A DNA stretch of 64,000 nucleotides from JAEUMD01 sp050246945 (GTDB taxonomy: Bacteria; Pseudomonadota; Alphaproteobacteria; Rhizobiales; Hyphomicrobiaceae), in contig JBFWVC010000002.1 in assembly GCA_050246945.1 (NCBI GenBank), positions 248,001 to 312,000 on the forward strand, in the 5' to 3' direction. Shown here piece by piece: positions 58,897 to 64,000 of the stretch (within the stretch, counting starts at the first letter, position 1; each line of letters starts with the position of its first letter). The position numbers and the translations under genes are program-made. The notes under the pieces are model-generated. The model did not search any database. It saw nothing but the letters and a program-made list of their open reading frames with translations, and had not been told where the DNA came from.

Positions 58897-59160
58897 CTAT
58901 GCAGGCGGACGGTGTGAAACCATTGGAATGTGGATTGCATCATCCAGGCCACACACCTTGCACTTCATCGCATACCACTCTGCATGCGGTCGTGCCGACC
59001 GGTCCCTGATCTTCAATCCAGGCGCGCCGCAGTTCGGGCACGTCTGGCCGCCGTCCCGGTCGATCTGCCACGCACGCAATCGCTGCATCGCGCTCTGCAT
59101 CAGGTCGGGCGTCACCAGCTTGATCTTCTTTTTCTCTTTCTTGATGCTCTTGTCGCTCAT
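58897..59160 (-). CDS. Small zinc-ribbon protein
   Basis: An 87-residue protein with a lysine-rich N-terminus (MSDKSIKKEKKKIKLV), a helical segment and a zinc ribbon with two CXXC knuckles, CPNC near residue 41 and CKVC near residue 67. The start ATG at 59160 overlaps the apt stop (TGATG), so the two are translationally coupled. It may bind RNA or DNA, or act as a partner of Apt; nothing in the sequence decides this. Confidence 0.75.
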   Translation of the reverse strand: MSDKSIKKEKKKIKLVTPDLMQSAMQRLRAWQIDRDGGQTCPNCGAPGLKIRDRSARPHAEWYAMKCKVCGLDDAIHIPMVSHRPPA

Positions 59161-59690
59161 CAATGTCCCTCGAATGCCATGAGCGCCTGGGCATTCACAC
59201 CCAGCGCAGCAAGTTTCGCCATCCCGCCCAGATCGGGCAGGTCGATGATGAAAGTGGCGCCGAGTACCTCGCCTTTGGAGCGACGAACGAGCTTCACCGC
59301 GGCCTCGGCTGTCCCGCCCGTCGCGATGAGATCGTCGACAATCAGGACGCGTTCACCCTCGCGGCACGCATCCTCGTGCATTTCGATGACGTCGATACCG
59401 TATTCGAGCGCGTAATCCTGCCCGATGGTTTTCCAGGGCAGCTTTCCCTTTTTGCGGATTGGTATGAAACCGCACCCAAGCTTGTCGGCGATCGCCCCAC
59501 CCAGGATAAATCCGCGCGCCTCGATTCCGGCAACCGCATCGACCGGCCGGTTTCGCCAGGGCTCGGCCATTTGCGCGATGGTTGCCTTGAATCCCTGGGC
59601 ATCCCCGAGAAGCGTCGTCACGTCTCGAAACAGAATTCCGGGCTTTGGATAATCCGGAATAGTCCGAACCAGTCCCTTCAATTCGGTCAA
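59160..59690 (-). CDS. apt: Adenine phosphoribosyltransferase
   Basis: A 176-residue type I phosphoribosyltransferase that joins adenine to PRPP to make AMP. Motifs: VRTIPDYPKPGILFRDVTTLL, GIEARGFILGGAIAD and the PRPP loop VLIVDDLIATGGTAEAA. The start appears to be TTG at 59690, preceded by GGAGG six bases upstream; no ATG lies close, and an extension to 59987 does not resemble Apt. It would consume the adenine released by MtnP, tying it to the methylthioadenosine genes on both sides. Confidence 0.94.
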   Translation of the reverse strand: MTELKGLVRTIPDYPKPGILFRDVTTLLGDAQGFKATIAQMAEPWRNRPVDAVAGIEARGFILGGAIADKLGCGFIPIRKKGKLPWKTIGQDYALEYGIDVIEMHEDACREGERVLIVDDLIATGGTAEAAVKLVRRSKGEVLGATFIIDLPDLGGMAKLAALGVNAQALMAFEGH

Positions 59691-59992
59691 AAGCAACCTC
59701 CACGTCAAATTCGCGGCGCAAATTGGCAATACCAGGAGTGTCAGGGTACGTTGCCGGTGAGGCGCGGGGAGTGATTCGTCCCCCGCTTGGCAGGATGCAG
59801 GGACATTAGAACAGTATTGCTTGCGAGGGAAATGTTTCGACCCCCCTTCGCATGTCATCGTCTCCCTGACGAAACATTTTGCCATAACCTCGCAGCGACG
59901 GTGGGCGGCGCAACAACAGCGCAACGGTAGGTCACGAACGTGGAGATCGTGGTGAAGACCGATGCGAATTGGAACCGTGAGGGACACGAATT

Positions 59993-60436
59993 ATGAGCTA
60001 TCCGTTGACGGCAGATGACGGGCCCGACGACCTGCCGCGAACGCTGCGGCGCGAAAAAGAAGCCCGCGAACGCGAAGCACGCGAACGCGAAGCCGCAGAC
60101 CGAGCGCAGGCCGAGCGAGAGACCTTGTCGATGGGCACGGCTCGCATGGCCGAGCCTGCAATGGCTGGACCAGTACCGGCGCCGCGGAATGAGACATCAC
60201 TCTACGCCATGCCTGACAGCGCCTACATCCCCACGGCGGAACCCCTGATGCCTGCCTCTGTACAGCGCTTTGACGTCCCGTTCTTGCATCTCGTTACGTT
60301 CTTCTTGAAGGCCGTAGTCGCCGCGATACCCGCGCTGATCCTCCTGACGGCGGTGATGTGGGTTGGTGGCCAGATCCTGAAGATCTTCTTCCCGTGGTTG
60401 CTGAAGGCACAGATCCTGATCCATTTCCCGAACTAG
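59993..60436 (+). CDS. Unknown single-pass membrane protein
   Basis: A 147-residue protein. Residues 15-50 are a highly charged helix (RREKEAREREAREREAADRA) of Arg/Glu repeats, residues 50-90 are proline- and alanine-rich, and one or two hydrophobic helices occupy residues about 95-140 (HLVTFFLKAVVAAIPALILL). It is divergent from apt with about 300 bases between starts. No family was recognised. Confidence 0.65.
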   Translation: MSYPLTADDGPDDLPRTLRREKEAREREAREREAADRAQAERETLSMGTARMAEPAMAGPVPAPRNETSLYAMPDSAYIPTAEPLMPASVQRFDVPFLHLVTFFLKAVVAAIPALILLTAVMWVGGQILKIFFPWLLKAQILIHFPN

Positions 60437-60581
60437 GTCTCGCCCGACCGGAGTGTGCAAAGACTCCGCGCAACGAAACCGAGCAGAGAATGGCAATGGC
60501 TCGCAGTTCCGTTTCGCCCGAAGTGTCGACAGGTACGCACGTACCCGAAATTGGGGTCTTTAATGCCCACCTGGCGACCGG

Positions 60582-61811
60582 CTACTCCGCTGGGACCAGA
60601 CTCTCTGGAACATCAATGGCGACCGTTGTGGACCCAACCTCGGAATCAGCGGTCGACGCAGAGCCCGCGGCACCGCGGACGGCGGCCATCCCGACGGGGA
60701 TCGCCTCGATTTTGCCGGGCCCGTGATCCTCCGGTTCGCAAGCGGCTACTGCAGGGGCCATTTCCTCGGCCTGATCGACCAGCCAATCGGTCACGCCTGC
60801 GCCCACCCACATCGAAAAGAGCGCGAGCCACGCCGTTATTGCGAACACCGCGCCGCCCGTGACACCAGCGCCAACCGCGCAGCCGCCCGCCAGCATGGAA
60901 CCGAAGCCCATCAGCGACGCGCCCGTGATGTAGCGCGCCATCGACTGGCCGCCGTGATAGCCTTGCAGCTTGAAGTCGCCGAACAGCAACGCCGCGATGA
61001 GAGAACCGGCGAACACGCCTGGCACCAGGCCGACATCGAAGCCCAGTGGAATGGTTGGCTCGTTGATGAGCCCCATCAAGGTGTCGGCCGAAGAACCGGT
61101 AAAGCTGATCGATTTCACCGTCACGGGCTCAAACGAGACCTGTGAGATGGTGTACGTCGCTGCCCAGCCGGCGGCTATCGTGAGACCGACGCCAACCGCC
61201 CCCGTCCCGCTCCAGATGCTGACGTGGTTGCGGCGAGCGAGATAGACACCGTATGCAAGCCAAGCAGCACCGAGCGCGATGCCGAGCCCGGTACCCGCAC
61301 CCACCCACGACAGCAGGTTGCGCGCGGGGCCCCCCTCGATGGTCCAGAGGTTCGCCAGCCATTCGCGCCCCGGCGACAGCACGCCGCGCAGTGAGGCCTG
61401 AGCCACCAGTGTAAGGATCAGGCCGGAGACCAGCGCACGCAGGTTGCCCGTCGCGGACAGCACCAGCAGCCGGCTCGCGCAGCCGCGCGCCAGCACCATG
61501 CCCACGCCGAACATCAAGCCGCCGATGATCGCCCCGGACAATGAGCCGCGAGAAGCTAGCTGCCGCGCCTGAGAGACATCGAGCAGCCCCGAGCCGATCA
61601 AGAGTTGCGTACCCAACACTGCGCCTGCAAACGCCAGCAACCAGATGGCCACCTTGGGTCCAAGACAGCAGCGCGAGAACTCCACCACCGCCGCACGCAG
61701 ACAGAAGCGGCTCCGCTGCGCAAACCCACCAAACACCAGACCGATGAGAAGGCCAGCCAGCGCCAGCACGGCGCCGTCGCCAAACCGTTCAATCAAAGAT
61801 TCGATTTGCAT
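60582..61811 (-). CDS. YeeE/YedE family sulfur-compound transporter
   Basis: A 409-residue membrane protein with about ten helices in two related halves. The family hallmarks are GLVFGGFAQRSRFCLRAAVVE, FGVGMVLARGCASRLLVLS and SMLAGGCAVGAGVTGG, with conserved cysteines in FC, GC and GGC that handle sulfur. YeeE (TsuA) imports thiosulfate; others move sulfur compounds with a TusA-like partner. No tusA is adjacent. A possible FNR/FixK-type box lies about 160 bases upstream of the start at 61811. It fits with sqr in sulfur metabolism. Confidence 0.9.
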   Translation of the reverse strand: MQIESLIERFGDGAVLALAGLLIGLVFGGFAQRSRFCLRAAVVEFSRCCLGPKVAIWLLAFAGAVLGTQLLIGSGLLDVSQARQLASRGSLSGAIIGGLMFGVGMVLARGCASRLLVLSATGNLRALVSGLILTLVAQASLRGVLSPGREWLANLWTIEGGPARNLLSWVGAGTGLGIALGAAWLAYGVYLARRNHVSIWSGTGAVGVGLTIAAGWAATYTISQVSFEPVTVKSISFTGSSADTLMGLINEPTIPLGFDVGLVPGVFAGSLIAALLFGDFKLQGYHGGQSMARYITGASLMGFGSMLAGGCAVGAGVTGGAVFAITAWLALFSMWVGAGVTDWLVDQAEEMAPAVAACEPEDHGPGKIEAIPVGMAAVRGAAGSASTADSEVGSTTVAIDVPESLVPAE

Positions 61812-62322
61812 GGCTCAGACCCCAACCGAGTAGCAACTGCCGCGCTGGATCAGCGAAACGTTGGAACGTGTCGATGGATGACCTCATGCGGCACAACACA
61901 TTCATGCATCGCAATTCGTTGATCTGTCTGTGACATGAGCACATTCGGGATGGGTGAATTGCCGCGGATAGCATGATCTGGATCAAGTCTGGCTGGCCTT
62001 TGGCGTGCCGCTTCGAACTCGATCTCAAAACTCATTGTTGAGCATATCGAATTGTCTGAATTCGGATGAGGTGAAATGCTCCGATTCGTGTTTTGAAAGC
62101 GATCCGATGTCAGATTTGTATTTCGCAGTTTGGCGCATGCGCACAACAGCCCATGGGGTGGACTACGGCAAATTGGAGCGCGCGCCTCAAGCCTTCTGCG
62201 ACCGGGTGACAAATGCATGAAGCTGCTGGCCACACGTCGCCTGCGCAGCTTCTCAAGGATCGTATGACGGCATCCAATGCAAGACCGACGCGATGATCCA
62301 CGGGCGTGGCTTGGCCAGCCGC
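61812..62322. other. Intergenic between mtnP and the YeeE-type gene
   Basis: A 511-base region without a convincing gene. The central part (62020-62120) is AT-richer. It contains the anaerobox-like site given separately. Short frames on both strands lack start signals. Confidence 0.4.
61973..61986 (-). promoter_or_regulatory. FNR/FixK-type anaerobox candidate
   Basis: TTGATCCAGATCAT on the minus strand, nine of ten defined positions of TTGAT-N4-ATCAA. It lies 162 bases before the YeeE-type start. Distance and singleness make regulation plausible, not certain. Confidence 0.45.
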
Positions 62323-63204
62323 TCAATTGCTATTGCGGAGCACTCTGCCGGCAACCGCATCGAGCTTGGCCATGAGTGCCCGATCGCGTGCTTCCGGACG
62401 CGTGATGAGCGCCACATCCAGCGCACGATCTGAGCCGATCGGGCATGCGGGATGTTCGCGAGGAAAAGTGCGCGCCAGAGTGAGTAAGAGCCGCTGCGCC
62501 TTTTCGGTGTTACCTTTCATGACCTCGATAATGGCCGCAACATCGACCTCGCTGTGATCTTCGTGCCAGCAGTCGTAATCGGTGACCATGGCGACCGTCG
62601 CGTAACACATCTCCGCCTCGCGGGCGAGCTTGGCTTCCGGCATGTTGGTCATGCCGATCACGTCACAGCCCCACGAGCGATAAAGTTGCGATTCCGCCCG
62701 CGTCGAGAACTGCGGTCCCTCCATGACGAGATACGTGCCGCCCTTCGATGCCTCGATGCCTTCCGCCTTCGCCGCCGCGAAGCATGCGTCCGCAAGCAGC
62801 GGGCTCACCGGATCAGCTACGGAAACGTGTGCGACGAGCCCCGTTCCGAAGAACGATTTCTCTCGTGCGAACGTCCTGTCGATGAACTGGTCGACGATGA
62901 CGAAGTGGCCGGGCGGATAGTGCTCCTTCAGCGAGCCGCACGCCGAAATTGAGACGAGATCGGTGACGCCGGCACGCTTCAACGCATCGATGTTTGCGCG
63001 AAAGTCGATATGTGTGGGAGATATGCGATGCCCGCGCCCGTGACGCGGTAGAAAGCGGATCGGCAGACCTTCGATCTCCGCGAACAGGATCTCGTCGGAA
63101 ACCTCCCCCCACGGACTCGTCACACGCTCCCAGTGCGCATTCGTGATTCCCGGAACGTCGTAAACCCCGCTGCCGCCAACGATCCCCAGCACCGCTTTCG
63201 TCAT
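62323..63204 (-). CDS. mtnP: S-methyl-5'-thioadenosine phosphorylase
   Basis: A 293-residue purine phosphorylase that splits methylthioadenosine with phosphate into adenine and methylthioribose 1-phosphate. Motifs: LGIVGGSGVYDVPG, RFLPRHGRGHRISPTHI, YLVMEGPQFSTRAESQ and GMTNMPEAKLAREAEMCYAT with VTDYDCWHED, typical of MTA-specific members. The start at 63204 fits the family. It lies downstream of cytochrome c1 (same strand, 311 bases, with two repeat A copies between). Its products feed apt and mtnA, 3-6 kb away. Confidence 0.95.
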   Translation of the reverse strand: MTKAVLGIVGGSGVYDVPGITNAHWERVTSPWGEVSDEILFAEIEGLPIRFLPRHGRGHRISPTHIDFRANIDALKRAGVTDLVSISACGSLKEHYPPGHFVIVDQFIDRTFAREKSFFGTGLVAHVSVADPVSPLLADACFAAAKAEGIEASKGGTYLVMEGPQFSTRAESQLYRSWGCDVIGMTNMPEAKLAREAEMCYATVAMVTDYDCWHEDHSEVDVAAIIEVMKGNTEKAQRLLLTLARTFPREHPACPIGSDRALDVALITRPEARDRALMAKLDAVAGRVLRNSN

Positions 63205-63292
63205 GACATCTTCCCAACTGCCTGGACGTCCAAAACCCATCTGCACACCGCGGCAATCGCTGCGGTGCGACCGATGTTCGCGTGAAGCCTTA

Positions 63293-63341
63293 GAGCATGT
63301 TTAGCTGAAATGTGCTGTGTTTCAGCGTGAAAAACATGCTC
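63293..63341. repeat. Palindromic repeat family A, copy at 63293
   Basis: A 49-base copy, GAGCATGTTTAGCTG to AAAACATGCTC, with a slightly changed core (GTGCTGTGTTTCAGC). It is the first of two copies only 12 bases apart, between mtnP and the cytochrome c1 gene. Confidence 0.85.
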
Positions 63342-63353
63342 AAAGAAACGTAT

Positions 63354-63400
63354 GCATGTTTAGCTGAAATGTGCAGCGGTTCAGCGTGAAAAACATGCTC
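63354..63400. repeat. Palindromic repeat family A, copy at 63354
   Basis: A 47-base copy, GCATGTTTAGCTGAA to AAACATGCTC, with the standard core GTGCAGCGGTTCAGC. It is followed by a second dyad, GGATCGTGCGTACGG to GAACGCGATCC, a module also seen in altered form after the copy at 3610. Confidence 0.85.
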
Positions 63401-63458
63401 GACACAGACGGCTGGATCGTGCGTACGGTTCCACGGAACATGAACGCGATCCAACGCG

Positions 63459-63487
63459 AAAAAGGCCCCGCGAGCGAGGCCTTTTCC
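63459..63487 (-). terminator. Terminator of the cytochrome c1 gene
   Basis: AAAAGGCC at 63460-63467 and GGCCTTTT at 63478-63485 form an 8-bp stem; read on the minus strand it ends in GGCCTTTTT. It lies about 30 bases after the cytochrome c1 stop and separates it from mtnP. Confidence 0.85.
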
Positions 63488-63515
63488 ATGAGGATTGAGT
63501 AAACGTAACGTCGAT

Positions 63516-64000
63516 TCAGTGGAACTTCGACCACAGGCGCCGCTTGCCGATGTAGAGCAGCACCGTCGTCAGCAGGAGGTAGAGCATCACCACCCAGCCG
63601 ATACGCTTGCGCTCGTTGAGCGACGGATCGGCTGCCCACGCGAGGAACGCGGTCACGTCACGCGCATTCTGCTCCTGCGACGCCGCGGGGCCGTCGTACT
63701 TCTCCTGCCCGTCGGCGTAGTTCACCGGACCGCCGTCCAGAACGTTCGGCATGGCAATCTGGTTGCCTGGAAACGCCGCATTGTAGTTCATTCCGTCTGC
63801 AAGCGCGTACCCCGCCGGCGTTTCGTGGTACCCGGTCAGCAATGCGTATAGGTAGTTCGAGCCGCCTTCCTGATACCCCGTGAAGACGTCACGCGCCATC
63901 AGCAGCGTATGCATGGGCCAGCGCGCTTCGTTGTGCGTATTGCGCGCGCGTGTGATGAGCGACAGGTCCGGTGGCAGCGCACCGTTTTGCGCGGCACGGG
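63516..64000 (-). CDS. petC: Cytochrome c1 C-terminal part (runs off the window)
   Basis: The last 161 residues or so of cytochrome c1 of the bc1 complex; the 5' part lies beyond the right edge. Visible features: NGALPPDLSLITRARNTHNE after the haem domain, DVFTGYQEGGSNYLYALLTGY, NYNAAFPGNQIAMPNVL containing the Met that binds haem iron, DVTAFLAWAADPSLNERKRIG and the C-terminal anchor helix VVMLYLLLTTVLLYIGKRRLWSKF. Whether it is a separate petC or the end of a fused petBC cannot be seen here. The petP-petR regulators of this complex lie about 30 kb away in the same window. Confidence 0.93.
   Translation of the reverse strand, partial: RAAQNGALPPDLSLITRARNTHNEARWPMHTLLMARDVFTGYQEGGSNYLYALLTGYHETPAGYALADGMNYNAAFPGNQIAMPNVLDGGPVNYADGQEKYDGPAASQEQNARDVTAFLAWAADPSLNERKRIGWVVMLYLLLTTVLLYIGKRRLWSKFH

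Overview
The window reads as chromosomal DNA from a GC-rich alphaproteobacterium of the order Hyphomicrobiales (Rhizobiales), probably close to Hyphomicrobium-like or Rhodomicrobium-like genera. The evidence is gene content and order: ruvC-ruvA and yebC together, zapA-6S RNA-fau, ilvE beside petP-petR, lgt-midA-pgeF, rplY-pth-ychF, and cytochrome c1 followed by mtnP. This placement is inferred from recalled family and synteny knowledge, not from a database search. Coding density is high. No rRNA, tRNA, CRISPR array, prophage or complete insertion sequence was seen.

Layout. 0.2-3.6 kb: small unknown genes, thioesterase ybgC and a DUF808 membrane protein. 3.7-13 kb: a mostly minus-strand run holding a metallophosphoesterase, ruvB, two small membrane-protein genes coupled to ruvA-ruvC, yebC, a YmdB-like phosphodiesterase, fau, 6S RNA and zapA. 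13.3-18.9 kb: glycolytic gap and class I fba with psiE-like and DUF2254 membrane genes between them and no pgk, then a degenerate thiE. 18.9-27 kb: a Sel1-repeat protein, an outer-membrane barrel, an inositol monophosphatase, a MotA/ExbB-like plus OmpA/MotB-like pair and an orphan Tad-type protein. 27-33.4 kb: hydroxypyruvate isomerase family, arfB, flavin reductase, a phytoene-desaturase-like oxidoreductase and ilvE. 33.5-36.4 kb: petP-petR-histidine kinase. 36.7-39.7 kb: a TetR regulator and an arsenic operon arsR-arsC(thioredoxin type)-aqpS-arsC(glutaredoxin type). 40.3-47.9 kb: proC, ybjN, ubiK, lgt-midA-pgeF, a lipoprotein and prs. 48.3-53.9 kb: a DUF3829-like protein, rplY with an attenuator-like leader, pth and ychF. 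54-64 kb: sulfide:quinone oxidoreductase, rhomboid protease, a methylthioadenosine salvage locus (class II aldolase, mtnA, apt, mtnP), a YeeE/YedE sulfur transporter and the C-terminal end of cytochrome c1.

Two systems stand out. First, the intergenic regions carry several families of short palindromic elements, mostly 64-82 bp plus one 167-bp double unit present three times. Most share GTG...CAC ends set inside CTAG, which is the insertion signature of IS630/mariner-type non-autonomous elements. They cluster side by side and in several places form the stop codon of the upstream gene. Second, mtnP, mtnA, a class II aldolase and apt together could recycle the methylthioadenosine made by polyamine and quorum-signal synthesis into adenine nucleotides and, through the aldolase, dihydroxyacetone phosphate (a DHAP shunt) rather than the full methionine cycle. 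Sulfur and arsenic redox genes on the same stretch suggest a soil or water organism that meets sulfide and arsenic.
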